In this document: piece after piece, positions 1 to 11,502 of the stretch | How positions within the stretch are numbered: the first letter of the stretch is position 1 | Layout of the letters: every line of letters begins with the position of its first letter | Source of the DNA: Tridacna crocea | Taxonomy: Eukaryota; Mollusca; Bivalvia; Cardiida; Cardiidae | Assembly: GCA_943736015.1 (NCBI GenBank) | Contig: OX031073.1 | Coordinates: 22,595,210 to 22,659,209 of the forward strand | Direction: 5' to 3' | DNA length: 64,000 nt | Notes under the pieces: generated by a model | Told to the model about the DNA's origin: nothing | Seen by the model: only the letters and a program-made list of their open reading frames with translations | The model's database searches: none | Translations under genes and position numbers: made by a program

Positions 1-1563
1 ATATTATAAAGGCAAACATTCTGACTAATTTTCAAGAGTGTTGGACTGAAAATGTGGCATCCAGAGCATATACAAGGTTTTTCTAAGATTTGACCTGGTG
101 ACCTAGTTTTTAACCCCCAATGACCCATTTTCAAACCTGTCTAAGATATCATCAAGACAAACATTCTCACCAACTTACAAGAGTTTCGGACTGAAAATGT
201 GGCCTCTAGAGCCTACAAAAGGTTTCTCTAACATTTGACCTAGTGACCTAGTTTTTGACCCCACATGACCCATTTTTGTTCTTGTCCGAGATATCATCCA
301 GGCAAACATCCTGACCAACTTTCATGAGTATCCAACTGAAAATGTGGCCTCTAGAGCGTACAAAAGGTTTTTCTAAGATTTGACCTAGTGACCTAGTTTT
401 TGACCCCACGTGACCCATTTTCAAACTCATCCGAGATATCATCCAGACAAACATCCTGACCAACTTTCATGAGTATCCGACTGAAAATGTGGCCTCTAGA
501 GCGTACACAAGGTTTTTCTAAGATTTGACCTGGTGACCTAGTTTTTGACCCCACGTGACCCACTTTCGAACTCGTCCGAGATATCATCCAGACAAACATT
601 CTGACCATTTTTCATGAGTATCCGACTGAAAATGTGGCCTCTAGAGCGTACACAATGTTTTTCTAAGATTTGACCTGGTGACCTAGTTTTTGACCCCACG
701 TGACCCACTTTCAAACTCAACCGAGATATCATCCAGACAAACATCCTGACCAACTTTCATGAGTATCCGACTGAAAATGTGGCCTCTATAGAGCGTACAC
801 AAGGTTTTTCCAAGATTTGACCTGGTGACCTAGTTTTTGACCCCATGTGACCCATTTTCGAACTCGTCCGAGATATCATTGAGACAAACATCCTGACCAA
901 CTTTCATGAGTATCCGACTGAAAATGCGGCCTCTAGAGCGTACACAAGGTTTTTCTAAGATTTGACCTGGTGACCTAGTTTTTGACCCCACGTGACCCAT
1001 TTTCGAACTCGTCCGAGATATCATCGAGACAAACATCCTGACCAACTTTCATGTGTATCCGACTCAAAATGCGGCCTCTAGAGCGTACACAAGGTTTTTC
1101 TAAGATTTGACCTGGTGACCTAGTTTTTGACCCCACGTGACCCATTTTCGAATTCATCCGAGATATCATCGAGACAAAGATCCTGACCAACTTTCATGAG
1201 TATCGGACTGAAAATGCGACCTCTAGAGCGTACACAAGGTTTTTCTAAGATTTGACCTGGTGACCTAGTTTTTGACCCCACGTGACCCATTTTCGAACTC
1301 GTCTGAGATATCATCGAGACAAACATCCTGACCAACTTTCATGAGTATTGGACTCAAAATGCGGCCTCTAGAGTGTACACAAGGTTTTTTTAAGATTTGA
1401 CCTAGTGACCTAGTTTTTGACCCCACATGACCAACTTTCGAACTCGTCCGAGGTATCATCGAGACAAACATCCTGACCAACTTTCATGACGACGGACGAC
1501 GCACGACGGACACAGCACGATCACAATAGCTAACCATGAGCACTTCGTGCTCAGGTGAGCTAA
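1..1563 (+). mobile_element. Array-bearing Helitron/Helentron-like element, 3' part with ~145 bp tandem repeats
   Basis: About ten head-to-tail copies of a 145 bp unit (marker GACCTGGTGACCTAGTTT) run from the left edge to about 1490. Then come GACGGACGACG-rich sequence, a hairpin GAGCAC-TTC-GTGCTC at about 1538-1552, and AGGTGAGCTAA ending at 1563 before T. A hairpin about ten bases before CTAA is the classic Helitron 3' end. Central tandem arrays are typical of non-autonomous relatives such as the bivalve 'pearl' elements. The repeating 71-codon minus-strand ORFs are by-products of the array. Confidence 0.6.
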
Positions 1564-1856
1564 TAAAAAAGTAAACCTCCCTGAGCAGGATGGGGATGGG
1601 TGCACTGTTTCAGGATATATCTGGGTGTGAAGCTCAACCAGAATGGATCACACCTAAGATTTCTGGATTTCAAATTCAACCATTTAACCCTTAACCTACG
1701 ATTCTGTTTATTATAAATGAATTGGTAAAGTAAACCTCCCTGAGCAAGAAGGCTCTTGGAAAACATTGTGGTAAAAGTTGGAAATGGTGGAGAACAGCTT
1801 TTGTGTGTGTGTCTGTTTCTTTTCCTTTAGTTTTCCACTAAATCTCATTACTAAAG

Positions 1857-2867
1857 CAGGGTTTTAACGGACGCACATTTTCTGCGTCTCGCACGCAGAA
1901 ATAGGAAAGCAGGACTCCCAAAACTTTGGCTACTGCGTCCCATGGGACGCAATTCTAATTTTGTTGTCATTGGGTAAAGATTCGACGATTGGTACGGAGT
2001 AAAAACCCAGAATTCTCGAGAAGCTGATCGAAAATGGGTAATACATTATACAGTTCAACAAAAAATGTTCTTTACAGTAATTCTTTTCAAAAGTAAAGAT
2101 ATGTTGTTTAAAAAAATGAATGTATAGCATCCGCCGAAAACTATCATCAATTTTGACCTTCATAATGTACGACAGTGGCCGGCTCGTTATCTGTGATTTA
2201 GACCGAGCCTCTAAAGGTTGTTAGTGCTGACGCAGTGTTAAAAATAGCGTCTGCAAACTAGTGGTGGGCCGATGATCGGATGATAATGAAGTTTGCGAGT
2301 CATACATGTATCTATGACAGAGTAACAAAGATGTTATTCCTCTTATGTATTGTAAAGTGACAGATTTTCAAGTTACTTGCTACTCAAACTGACTAACCGA
2401 TGTCAAATCATGTAGTGCTTCTCCAAAAATTAATTGTCAAGAAAAAATAGATCGCTAAAAAGCGCGAAAACCCATGACACTACAATAAGCAGCGTAGCAT
2501 CGTCCGATCAGGGGGACTTAAAACTATCTTCTCATGTGCAATAATGAATTTAAACAGTGACTTTACACAAATCTCTGTGTAAAGCAATAATTTGAAGCTA
2601 TATTTCCTTTCATGAGAGAAAAAAAGAATTTATAAGATAACAATATAGATCCATAGCAGACGGGAGTGGTTGTATGCAGATGCTTGAAATACTTCTTTCC
2701 TTTTTTCATTTAACTTGTTTGGAAATTTGAATATATGGAAAAAATAATAGGTATTGGTATTCAAATTTGTACATCCAAGGGACTCCCAATTTTTAAGCCA
2801 GGACTCCCATAATCATAGAAGTTGAGTCCCAGGGACCCGCGAAAGGAACTGTCAGACTAAAACCCTG
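1857..2867. mobile_element. hAT-like non-autonomous element, 1.0 kb, 6 bp target duplication
   Basis: CAGGGTTTTA at the left and TAAAACCCTG at the right are perfect inverted ends, flanked by CTAAAG on both sides (1851-1856, 2868-2873). CAGGG ends fit the hAT superfamily. Next to the left end is a block rich in GGACGC and GCGTC, next to the right a block with repeated GGACTCCC/GAGTCCC. The same pair of blocks occurs in reverse in 16506-17568. No ORF above 77 codons, so movement would need a relative's enzyme. Confidence 0.75.
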
Positions 2868-3119
2868 CTAAAGCCATGTTGTTATTATGTTTAATATGGA
2901 ATTTCCACTTGGATGACTTAGAAAATTTGTCATCTTGTTATGAATTACCAGCATTTTCTCCTTTTCCCACAAAGCTTTCTTCTCTATCAAAGAAAAATTG
3001 TATCATTTGAACCGTTATGAAATTATAGCCCACAAATGCTTTCAACATGGATAGGTCTAACATTATGCAGTGTGGTAAAGGGTTAAGTTGTCTTGTGATA
3101 AATTATAAAGTCATTTTAC

Positions 3120-3181
3120 CTTTTTTCAATCCTACCAAGCACATCCTTGAAGTCTTCTGGTTGAACAAATAATTCCCAGTC
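3120..3181 (-). CDS. CNPPD1: CNPPD1 coding exon 6 (last in window)
   Basis: Twenty codons plus two bases, starting DWELFVQPEDFKDVLGRIEK, the counterpart of human DWHLYTDPREIFEVLSWLE. The acceptor is CTTGCAG, the donor GTAAAA. Half-length MITE remnants sit 29-33 bp from each splice site (ends at 3086 and 3213). The next exon would restore the phase after AG and lies outside the window. Confidence 0.87.
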
Positions 3182-3429
3182 CTGCAAGATGGAAAGATCT
3201 TTATTTCCCCCATTAACCCTTTAACAAACAATCCCTGGTTTTTACAACCCTGACAAAGAAGCCTTTTGAAAACATTGTGGAAAAACGTGAAAATGCTATG
3301 AAAGAGAGTAGGGTAACCTTTCAAGGTACATGTAGTTTAGAGGTGTAAAACTTGAATGAGAATTCTAAATTATGATTTTATGTTTACCACTGATCAGTTT
3401 TGAATATTCTGACGAAATTTAGCCATCAG

Positions 3430-3562
3430 ATATTGCATGCATTTACTGATATTTCGTCCTGATGCATTTACGGATATTTCGACCTGATGCATTTACGGAT
3501 ATTTCGACCTGATGCATTTACGGATATTTCGACCTGATGCATTTACCGATATTTCGACCTGA
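3430..3562. repeat. 25 bp minisatellite, about five units
   Basis: Units read GATGCATTTACGGATATTTC plus GACCT, with one-base variants at the edges (CTGATATTTCGTCCT, CCGATATTTCGACCT). It lies in the CNPPD1 intron after exon 5. No function seen. Confidence 0.9.
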
Positions 3563-4450
3563 CTCAATTTCATCCATTTAGGCAAAGCAATATTATTTTA
3601 TTTGCTTAGTTTAGGTACCCTGTGTTTCTTTTTTGTCCTAGTATAGTAACCAGCATTTTCTCCTTTGCCCACAATTTTTTCTATCCTGCTAGAAACAAAT
3701 TTCAAATTTTTGAGTTATATTTATTTTGTTGCCTGCAAGTGCTTTCAATTTGGACCAGTCTAAAATTTTTGTCATTTGGGCAAGGGTAAAACACTAACAT
3801 AATTATAACCAGTATGTAAATACAACCATAAGCTATTCAACTCTTTGGCAGAGAAAAAATCTGATACTGGACCAAATTAAATGGTTTTGACAGATGACAA
3901 ATTAAACATAGCCCAACAGATGATTTAAATGATTTCTGCCTTAGATAGGATACAAAACATTGCAGAAAAAAATAATGTTGCTTTACACTTGCATTTTCTC
4001 TTTGTCCCCCACAATGATAGTAAAAGCCCTGTCTTGCAAAGTCTGTGGGGTCTGTAAAACTTGGGATAGCTCAGTAAAGAGTTAACCCTTTATAACACAA
4101 TCAAAATTTTTAATAACCTGGGGAAAGAAGACTCATGAAAACATTGTAGGAAAAGAAAATTTTCTCTTTGTCCCCCACAATGATAGTTAAAGTCCTGTTT
4201 TGCAAGGTCTATAGGGTTTGTAAAACTTGTGATTGTATTATAGAGAGTTAAACCTTTATAACCTAATCAACACTTTTAATGACCCAGGGAAAGAAGACTT
4301 ATGAAAATATTGTGGGCAAAGGGGAAAATGGTGGTGGCAACTAACCAGTTTTCAAATACAAATTTTAGTTTTTGCGTCACATTTATTTTGTCATCTGCAA
4401 ATGTTATCAATTTGGATAAGTTTGAAATATTATTATCTGTTAAAGAGGTA

Positions 4451-4907
4451 ACCCACTAAATAAATGAAATGGGTTCTATCAATCGGGAAAACTGACCAAA
4501 ACATTGCAACTTTTAAGTATGTTTTTGAACTAAAATTTCAAAAAATGTTAGTCACAGACAGATCCAAATTTCACCTGAACATTCTCTCAGTCTGATCTTG
4601 TTCTAGACTGTAGTCTGACCTTGATCTGGCATATTCTTTACTCTTTCCCATGAACAAAGGGTTCAAGCTGTTTATGAGATAAACAAACCGTTCAAGTTTC
4701 AAGAGAATCTAATCACAAATGCAGACTATCACATAAACAAGTAAAGGACTAACAGGTAGACAGACAGATGACAGAAACCATGCTTTCAGCCAGGTGAGCT
4801 AAACATGGTTTAGCATGCACCACTTGGAGAATTTCACATGGCTAGCATCAGAATGCATTCATATTCAAATCGAAATAGTATTTATCAAAACATGTCGCAT
4901 TACTGAT
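4451..4907. other. CNPPD1 intron, weakly repetitive
   Basis: No gene found. 4560-4640 has degenerate CAGTCTGATC-type palindrome traces. The segment closing at about 4797 ends CAGGTGAGCTAA, like the 3' end at 1550-1563, so a worn Helitron-like element may end here. Confidence 0.35.
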
Positions 4908-4929
4908 ATCAAAATGCAGTCATACTTAC

Positions 4930-5058
4930 AATGGCTGACAAAAATTCTCTTTCCAGTTCATTAACGTCTTCTGCATCTAGGTTAGCGGATGTGGCCCATT
5001 CATCATTAAACACTTCCTCGTCCACGCCTTCATCATACAGAAACTTGGAAGCCATCAT
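4930..5058 (-). CDS. CNPPD1: CNPPD1 coding exon 5, most conserved block
   Basis: Forty-three whole codons in phase 0. MMASKFLYDEGVDEEVFNDE is nearly the human sequence (ASKYLYDEGEEEEVFNDEW), then ELEREFLSAI matches the human ALERGFLSAM. The acceptor is ATTACAG and the donor GTAAGT. This segment identifies the gene. The reading frame stays open downstream of the donor for a short way, but the family alignment requires a splice here to the DW residues of exon 6. Confidence 0.95.
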
Positions 5059-5107
5059 CTGTAATACACAAACAAAGGTAAGTAAATATCTGTAGTAATG
5101 GTGTTCA

Positions 5108-6190
5108 GCCACTACCACACAATCCTGACTTTTAATGACACTGAGAAAGAAGCCTTTTGAAAACATTGTGGAAAAAGGAGAAAATGCTGGTAACCAGCAT
5201 TTTCTCCTTTTTCCACAATGTCTTCTACCCTTCCTAAACCAAATTTCAATTTAACCCTTCACCTAACAGTCACATTTTCTGGGCCTTGCTAAAGCAGAGT
5301 TTAATAAACTTCATTGGAAAAGCAGAAAAGCTGTTTACCAGCATTATTTCCTTTTCCCACAATCTTTTCTACCCTTCCCAGAGCAAATTTCATTTTTGGA
5401 GCCACATTTACTTTGTCATCTGCAAATGCTTTCAATTTGGTCCAGTCTGAAATTTTGTTGTTTGGTAAAGGGTTTAACATACAGTCTTTCAAAAGTATCC
5501 AGTCTGACCAACATGGATTTGATATATTGGCTATGTAACATTTCCCACAATCTTTTTTGAAACATATTTTCTACATTTAGAAGATTCATTTTTAAATAGA
5601 TTTAAAAAATCAAGGTTCTGCCTATTAGTGAAATGATTGGACATTTTCAAATTTCATGTGACAGTGCTCCAGAATGTCAACCATGGTAGATCACAGTTGC
5701 CTGTAGGTGTAATTAACAAGTTACCACTGATATAAGGAACAGTTCTGAGGAAGAAATCCTGGACAGGTATTCAGATTTTTTCTTCTTCAGCCGTTTAACA
5801 TACATCATTCCCGCAACCATGGAGGATGGGGTCATACATGCTGCCCTGAAATATACAGTACATTCAAATATTAAACCATTAAGTCTTTACCAAACCACGA
5901 AATTTTAGACTGGTCCAAATTGAAAGCACTTGCAGACGACAAAGGAAACACAACTAAAAGATTAAAATTTGTTGCCAACAGGGAAGAAGACTTTGTAGGA
6001 AAAGGAGAAAATGCTGGTTACCAGCATTTTCTCCTTTTCCCATAATGATTTCAAAAGCTTTCTATCTGAGGGTCTCAAAAACCATGGATTGTTTGGTAAC
6101 GGGTTAACCAAACAATTTTAAGTTCTTAAGACCCTGAGGTATGAAGCTTCAGTCAATTAGTTGTCTGCAGAAGCATTTGATTTCAATGAT
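5108..6190. mobile_element. Hairpin MITE cluster in CNPPD1 introns 4-5
   Basis: Copies: 5108-5255 (left end plus hairpin; both arms carry AAAAA/TTTTT where the usual sequence has GAAAA/TTTTC), 5251-5478 (full), 5879-6107 (full, 229 bp, TTAA both ends) and a fragment 6104-6190 chained to it. Exon 4 lies between the second and third copies. Confidence 0.85.
5725..5845 (-). CDS. CNPPD1: CNPPD1 coding exon 4, cyclin-box core
   Basis: One base plus 40 codons. It reads CMTPSSMVAGMMYVKRL, then KSEYLSRISSSELFLISV. Human CNPPD1 has the same layout (MM...YIERL, then SSSDLFLIS). The acceptor is ATTTCAG and the donor GTAACT. A run of five basic residues follows YVKRL. The exon ends in phase 0 next to exon 5. 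The intron to exon 3 (5846-9036) holds MITEs and a LINE inserted in one of them. Confidence 0.92.
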
Positions 6191-6636
6191 CAGAGCTCCT
6201 TTAGTACAGAAGTGAAACATGAAAAGTTCAAGGGGAGATAATTCCGCAACAAATCACAGCAGGGTCATGAAAATTGCACATGATCAAATTCATATATATT
6301 GAAACCCTTTGTGTAAATTCGAGTTCAGTACGAGAAAAACTGTTGGAATGTTGCTCAAGACAAATTTGTGTCTACAGTCAGAGGGATGGACAGATAGCCA
6401 TGGCAATTCCAGTATATCCTCCTCCACTTTGTTGTGTGGGGGGTATAAAAAAAGCCCTATGGCTAAGATCTTACGAAAGTCTAAGAACGGAAAAAAAATC
6501 TTACTAGAAAAGGAGATTTCAAGAAATGCTGAAGGGGTTACTTTACAAACCATTCTTAAGGACTTCCTTAGTTTTTTTCTACAGACTTTTCCAAACTTGA
6601 AAGCAACACAACTTCTGATTGGCTAAACCAACATTG
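6191..6636. other. CNPPD1 intron, nothing recognised
   Basis: Overlapping short ORFs of up to 105 codons on both strands show no family motif. GGGGGGTATAAAAAAAGCC at about 6440 is a chance TATA-like string inside the intron. Confidence 0.3.
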
Positions 6637-6673
6637 TTAACCATACAATCTCAAGATTTAAAGACCCTTTGAA

Positions 6674-8640
6674 TGAATGAATGAATGAATGAATGTTGTT
6701 TTATGGCGCATTGACAACTTTGGTCATTTAGCGCGCATATCTATGTTAAAAGATAATAAACGTGGAGTTGTTTAAACTGAATAAAGTTTGAATGACAATA
6801 AAAGAATTAAATTAAGAAAATTTAATGTATAAAGGGCTTCATCGAGTTACAGGGCAATCCCTATATAGTCAAATGTTTTAAATGATAAGAATTGAATTAA
6901 GAAGAATGCATAAAGGGCATTATCGAGTTACAGGGCAATCCGTATATACTCAAAAGTTTTAAATGATAAGATTTAAGAATGTGATAAAAAGGTTTAAACT
7001 CAATGCTGGTTTGATAAAAAGAAGTTTTTTAAATGAAAAAAATATGTGTCATTTATAATGTGCATAAAATATGATATTGAGTGGCTGGGTGTCCCTGCCT
7101 ACTCCAAAGCTTTAGGTTAAAAGGTAAGATTGATAATATTGTTTTTCCTTGGAAATGAGGTTAAAACTGATAAAGATTGGGGCCTCCAATGGGATAAGAT
7201 ACTCCCATTAAAGAGGTCCCGTCTCCAATGAGATAAGATGTCTCCAAGAGAGCCAATCCTCCCATTAAGGAGATGCAAACTTAATATTAATGAAGTAAAG
7301 AATGTTGTAAAAAGATGGGTAAGAAACTCCAGAGTAAATATCACAGTTTATTGTAAATGCCAATCTCCTTTATGAAAGCGATAATAGATTCAACACTGAC
7401 AGAATCAAAAAGATTTTTCAAACTATCAACGCTGAAATATTTTGAACGAACTGGCTGAAAGTCAATGCAATCTAGTAGGATATGTTTTACAGAAAAGGTT
7501 GCATTGCATGGTATACATTCAGGGGCATCATCTCTTGTCAAGAGCCAGGAATGTGTGATGCGTGAATGGCCAATTCGAAGTCGTGCAATTATCACTTCTT
7601 CTCGACGAACGGATCTGTAAACGGGATACCATTCACCAAGGGATGGTTTAACTGAATGCAGTTTATTGAAAATATCAGCATCCCACTGGGATTGCCAAGA
7701 AGATTGGATACGTGATAAAACGGAGGATTTAAAATCAGTGTGTGGAACTTTAAAATCTGAAATGGGAAGGTTAAGTGCAGATTTGGCAGACCTATCGGCA
7801 TTTTCATTGCCTTTGATGCCTACATGACTTGGAAGCCAGCAGAACACCAGTCTATTCTTAGAAGAAATTTGTGAGATCCTTTCAAGTAAACTGCAGATTA
7901 AAGGATTCTCAAGTCGTTGATTTGAAAGGGCCTGTAATGTTGACAAAGAGTCTGAAAAGATAATAAAACGGTTGGAATTAGAACTTTCAGCTAGATTAAG
8001 GGCAAGATCTACTGCTTTAATTTCAGCAGAGAAGATAGAGGAGTTGTTTGGAAGGCGGCATTTTAAGCTCCTTTGTCCATAAACAGCGGCAGCTGCTACA
8101 GAATTGCCTTCTTTAGATCCATCTGTATAGATGGGTTTGAAGGAAAAATAATGCTCCTTTATCTCGTTGTATCTAGCATGAAATACAGTTCTATCCGTGA
8201 CACACTTTTTGTCAGATGCAAGGTCAAATCTGAATTCTGCACTGTTTAGTGTCCATGGAGGGATTTCAGAGATTTTATAGTCGGCAATAGACTCGGTGTC
8301 TATGCCAAGGTTATCTACAATGGGCTCCATGCGGATACCAAATGGAGGAATAACATTTGGTTTCCTTTCAAAAAGACGTTTATATTCAGGTTTAAAGACA
8401 ACGTTGTGAGTTGGATTAAAACAATTCGACTTAAGTTTTAAAATATATTGAAGTGAGAGTTTTTCTCTCCTGTAAGAAAGGGAAGGTTCATTAGCCTCAA
8501 CATAGAGACTATTGACGGGAGAAGTTCTGAAAGCTCCAAGTACAAGACGCAGACCTTCGTGGTGTATAGAATCGAGAATTTTCAGATAGGATTTACGGGC
8601 CGATCCGTATACAACAGATCCATAGTCTAACTTGGAGCGA
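6674..8640 (-). mobile_element. 5'-truncated non-LTR retrotransposon (LINE) with RNase H
   Basis: Read on the minus strand, it enters mid-ORF at 8640, has a stop at 7341, a 3' UTR of about 670 bases with an internal ~75 bp duplication (6830-6972), and a tail of ATTC repeats ending at 6674. A 14 bp target duplication AAAGACCCTTTGAA flanks it (6660-6673 and 8641-8654). RNase H plus a C-terminal cysteine/histidine knuckle, with a tetranucleotide tail, fits the I/Nimb/Jockey side of LINEs. Exact clade not determined. Confidence 0.9.
7341..8640 (-). CDS. LINE ORF2 C-terminal part: RT thumb and RNase H
   Basis: About 433 codons of element sequence; the preceding 42 codons of the open frame come from the host MITE. 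YGSARKSYLKILDSIHHEG is the post-palm region of a LINE reverse transcriptase. RNase H follows, with its acidic residues at IYTDGS (Asp codon 8121-8123), SAEIKAVDLAL, SDSLSTLQAL and NENADRSAKS, and WLPSHVG before the last. Near the end is a zinc-knuckle-like pattern C-x2-C-x7-H-x4-C. The frame has no stop or shift, so the insertion is probably young, though the endonuclease and RT palm are absent and it cannot act alone. Confidence 0.88.
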
Positions 8641-8854
8641 AAAGACCCTTTGAAGTAAGCCTTTTGAAAACATTGTAAGAAAAAGGAGAAAACGCTAATA
8701 ACCAGCATTTTCTCCTTTTCCCACAATTTTTCTAGAATATCTGATACAAATCCAATCATTTGTGCCATATAAATTATGTCCCCTGCAAATTGCTTTCCAA
8801 TTGGACCTGTCTAAAAAATTGACTTAAAACACAAGAATAGACTGTATGCTTAAT

Positions 8855-9455
8855 GGTAGAAAACATTTTGGGAAAAGGACAAAATTCTGGCTAAAGCATT
8901 TTCTTCTTTTCCCAACATGTTTTCTGTAAGCCTCTTGCTTAAGGTTGTTAAAAGTCGGGATTGTCTGTTAAAGAGTTAAGCCTTGGATATTACAGCCAAT
9001 GGCCATGCATGAAGTATCATAAATATATGTACATACCTGGCAGTTGACGCTGCCCAATAGTGGTCCAGCCTTCCAAGTTCCTTTGGTGCTGCCTCTTGGT
9101 AATACCTGACTGCTAAATCTGAAATGAAATTAGCAGTACTTTACTGGAACAGGTGAAAGGTTGTACTCCTATACTAGATTTTTCCTACCAGCATTTGCAA
9201 ACAAAAATTTTCATGCAGCTCAAATATTATTTGTCAACTTAACCCTTTACCAAACGACAGAATTTAGACTGGTCCATTTGCAGACAACAAAATAGACATG
9301 ACTCAAAAATTGAAGTTTGTTTTCTGCAAATTATAAAACATTGTGGGAAAAGGAGAAAATGCTGGTTACCAGCATTTTCTCCTTTTCTCACGATGTTTTG
9401 AAAAGGTGTTTATCTCAGGGTTGTAAAAACCAGGGATTGTTAGGGAATGGGTTAA
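8855..9455. mobile_element. Two hairpin MITEs beside CNPPD1 exon 3
   Basis: 8855-8978 is a right part with TTAA at 8975-8978 and a worn hairpin. 9239-9455 is full length with a clean hairpin around GCTGGTTACCAGC. Exon 3 (9037-9118) lies between them. Confidence 0.82.
9037..9118 (-). CDS. CNPPD1: CNPPD1 coding exon 3
   Basis: Eighty-two bases (2 + 26 codons + 2). It reads LAVRYYQEAAPKELGRLDHY, the counterpart of the human segment around AVELLQKAAPSPIRRL, the first helices of the cyclin box. The acceptor is TTTCAG and the donor GTATGT. The two trailing bases AG join a G from exon 4 to give Arg, the residue found at this point in human CNPPD1. Confidence 0.88.
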
Positions 9456-9527
9456 ATTCTAGTTTTGACATTCATTTTCTGCTATTGGAGGGAGCTTTGA
9501 TGACCATACTGTAACACATTGCCAGAC

Positions 9528-9712
9528 ACAACAGAGCTCTAGTTAGAGGGTGTGACTGATTTCAAAATTCAATAAAATTAATTGTTCTCCTCTAAACCCT
9601 ACGTTATGGGTTCTCATAAGAATTGTCTCATGGAGACCATTCTAATGAATACCCACATGATAGGGTTTGGAAAAGAAATAATCGATTTAGAAAACCATCA
9701 CTCTGGCATGAT
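9528..9712. mobile_element. Long-palindrome element, CAGAGCTC family, copy 1
   Basis: Begins CAGAGCTCTAGTTAGAGGG and closes near ACCATCACTCTGGC. Its middle folds back: ACCCTACGTTATGGGTTCTC pairs with ACCCACATGATAGGGTTT across AATTGTCTCATGGAGACC. Copies at 34972-35168 and 39510-39703 have the same layout. Confidence 0.7.
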
Positions 9713-10036
9713 TAAGTTTTCATCACAAATAGTATTACTGATAACCACCATATTTTCCCAATTTTAACTGAACCAAAAAAGCCAAAAGTCAAATGAAAAA
9801 AAAAGCTTCGCATTGGGGCTTGTCGCTGAAATTGTTTAAAATCTAGAAAGCCTGAAGATATTCAAAATTTTAAAAATGACATGCACAACTACACATAGAG
9901 ATTCAATGTGGAAAGTTTGAACTTAATCCAATGAAACTGTACTAGTTGCATGCATAAGAAATTGCAAATGGAAAAATGGACAGATGACTGGGGCCATAAC
10001 ATAATTCGACCCTTTATGCCTATAAAAATGTGTTAC
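9713..10036. other. CNPPD1 intron between exons 2 and 3, non-repetitive part
   Basis: AT-rich sequence without an ORF or repeat that I can place. Exon 2 follows directly. Confidence 0.3.
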
Positions 10037-10124
10037 CTGTAAGTGGCAAAGAAGGCCGATCAGTCCCAGGTAGTTGACCATAATATAGGGTCTTTCTAAG
10101 TCTTTCTGTAAATTCATCATGCTC
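10037..10124 (-). CDS. CNPPD1: CNPPD1 coding exon 2
   Basis: Eighty-eight bases, entered in phase 0 and left after one base of a codon. The translation EHDEFTERLRKTLYYGQ matches the vertebrate stretch ending RLYYG that leads into the cyclin fold. The acceptor (TGTACAG at 10130-10125 on the minus strand) and donor (GTAACA from 10036) are canonical. The last base G completes an Asp codon with exon 3. Confidence 0.85.
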
Positions 10125-10269
10125 CTGTACATAAAACAAAAAGAAGTTCATTTGAAAATTCTACAGCAGTACCAACATTTAAACCACCTGGTAAAATACG
10201 AGAATCTGTGATCTCCAGTCCAACAGAAGAGCTGGGTTGAGGTTTGATTATCATTTTAAGAACTGTTAA

Positions 10270-10835
10270 CCACGACTTCAAAATTTTCAATTTTGAAAAA
10301 CATTGAAAAAATTTTAACACATGACAGGGCAGAAAAAATTGTTTGAAAAGGAGAAAATGTTGGTTACCAGCATTTGCTCTTTTTTCCACAATGTTTTCAA
10401 AACCCTTCATTAATTAACTCTTTACCAAAAAATCCCTGGTTTAAAAGACCCTGAGATAGAAGCTTTTTGAAAACATTGTGGGAAAAGGAGAAAATGCTGC
10501 TTTTTTACCCTGCTGGAAACAAATTTTAATTTTTGATTCTTTATGAAACGACAAAATTACAGACTGGTCCAAACTGAAAGCATTTACAGACGACAAAATA
10601 AATGTGACTAAAAAATGGAAATTTTGTTTGAGAAGGGTAGAAAACATTGTGGGAAAAGGAAAAAATGCTAGTTACCAGCATTTTCTCCTTTTCCTACAAT
10701 ATTTTCTATAGGCTACTTTCTCAAGGTCATTAGAAGTCGGGATTATGTGGTAAAGAGTTAAGTCATGTTTATTTTGTCGACTGTAAATGCTTTAAATTTG
10801 ATCAGTCTAAAACTTTGTCATTTGGTAAAGACTAA
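10270..10835. mobile_element. Composite of hairpin MITEs in CNPPD1 intron 1
   Basis: A worn copy (about 10270-10415), then TTAA at 10414-10417 opening a copy whose right arm is missing (arm ends GAAAATGCTG at about 10500), fused at about 10541 to a second copy ending TTAA 10758-10761, then a right-end fragment to 10835. The joint keeps one left terminus for two hairpins. Confidence 0.75.
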
Positions 10836-11159
10836 AGTAGGCAGGGCTAGTTCTGCCAACCTTCTGCATAATTTTTTGACACAATACATTTATAAGCTGG
10901 CTCGGACATAGATGTCTACATAATTATATCATCTGAAAAGCCTCCTAGTTCAGTTCTACTGATATGAAGCATACAACTTTTGGCAAAACGTTTTGCAGTA
11001 GATAACATTACAAAATGTGCACAGGATTAGCCTATGCACAGGATTAGCCGACATGCTGGTAGTATTGGGCAATCGGTTTAAAATCTCAATCAATTATCGC
11101 TTTGTAATCGGAAGAGCAAACCAACTAGCTATCGACAGTACAATTGGTTTAGACTCCAT
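10836..11159. other. CNPPD1 intron 1, nothing recognised
   Basis: GCACAGGATTAGCC occurs twice within 30 bases at about 11018-11050. No ORF or family match. Confidence 0.3.
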
Positions 11160-11392
11160 TTAACCCTTTACTCCATAGATACTCATTTCTATGCATTGCT
11201 TGTAGTCCTGAGCCTTTGGAAAACATTGTGGCAAAAGGTGAAATTGCTCGTGACGAGCAATTTCACCTTTTGTCACAATGTTTTCTGTACTATCAAAAGG
11301 TGTCATGTACATATAAGAAACAGCTTCATCCTTGCTGTTATTTTGGATCAATTACAGATACCATAGAAATGCCTTATAGATTAAAGGGTTAA
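11160..11392. mobile_element. Hairpin MITE, type B
   Basis: 233 bp, TTAA at both ends. The hairpin core is AAATTGCTCGTGACGAGCAA with arms GGCAAAAGGTG/CACCTTTTGTC instead of the type A arms. Termini include ACTCCATAGATACTCATTTC at one end and a segment with CCTTGCTGTTATTTTGGATC toward the other. Same family as 39857-40081, 41664-41892, 47448-47655 and 56666-56894. Confidence 0.9.
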
Positions 11393-11502
11393 CTGAGAAT
11401 ATCTTTTTACTTAAAATACTGTGACAATATTGTATACATGATAAAGATGTTGTATTCTGCCCTTTAATCAGTTGAAATACATTACAATTAAGTTTTCTGC
11501 TT

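Larger units (their letters stand above)
2949..4450. mobile_element. Hairpin MITE cluster: three half copies and three old chained copies
   Basis: 2949-3086 and 3646-3788 are right halves beginning at the palindrome centre (TTACCAGC, GTAACCAGC). 3213-3296 is a left half that stops at GAAAATGCT. 3838-4085, 4082-4253 and 4250-4450 are full but eroded copies chained through shared TTAA. The eroded trio has lost most of the hairpin's pairing (CTTTGTCCCCCAC arms) and looks much older than the rest. Confidence 0.75.
6637..8827. mobile_element. Hairpin MITE split by a LINE insertion
   Basis: The MITE starts TTAACCATACAATC at 6637, is interrupted at 6673, resumes at 8641 with AAAGACCCTTTGAA, shows its hairpin at about 8670-8735 and ends TTAA at 8824-8827. 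The central palindrome has drifted (GAAAACGCTAATAACCAGC), so the host copy is fairly old. Confidence 0.85.

Noticed and set aside
248-1480. Seven near-identical 71-codon minus-strand ORFs
   Set aside because: They recur every 145 bp with the array unit and overlap their neighbours; a by-product of tandem DNA, not a protein family.
3430-3562. Regulatory binding-site array
   Set aside because: Regular 25 bp spacing with near-identical units is better explained as a minisatellite; nothing ties it to regulation.
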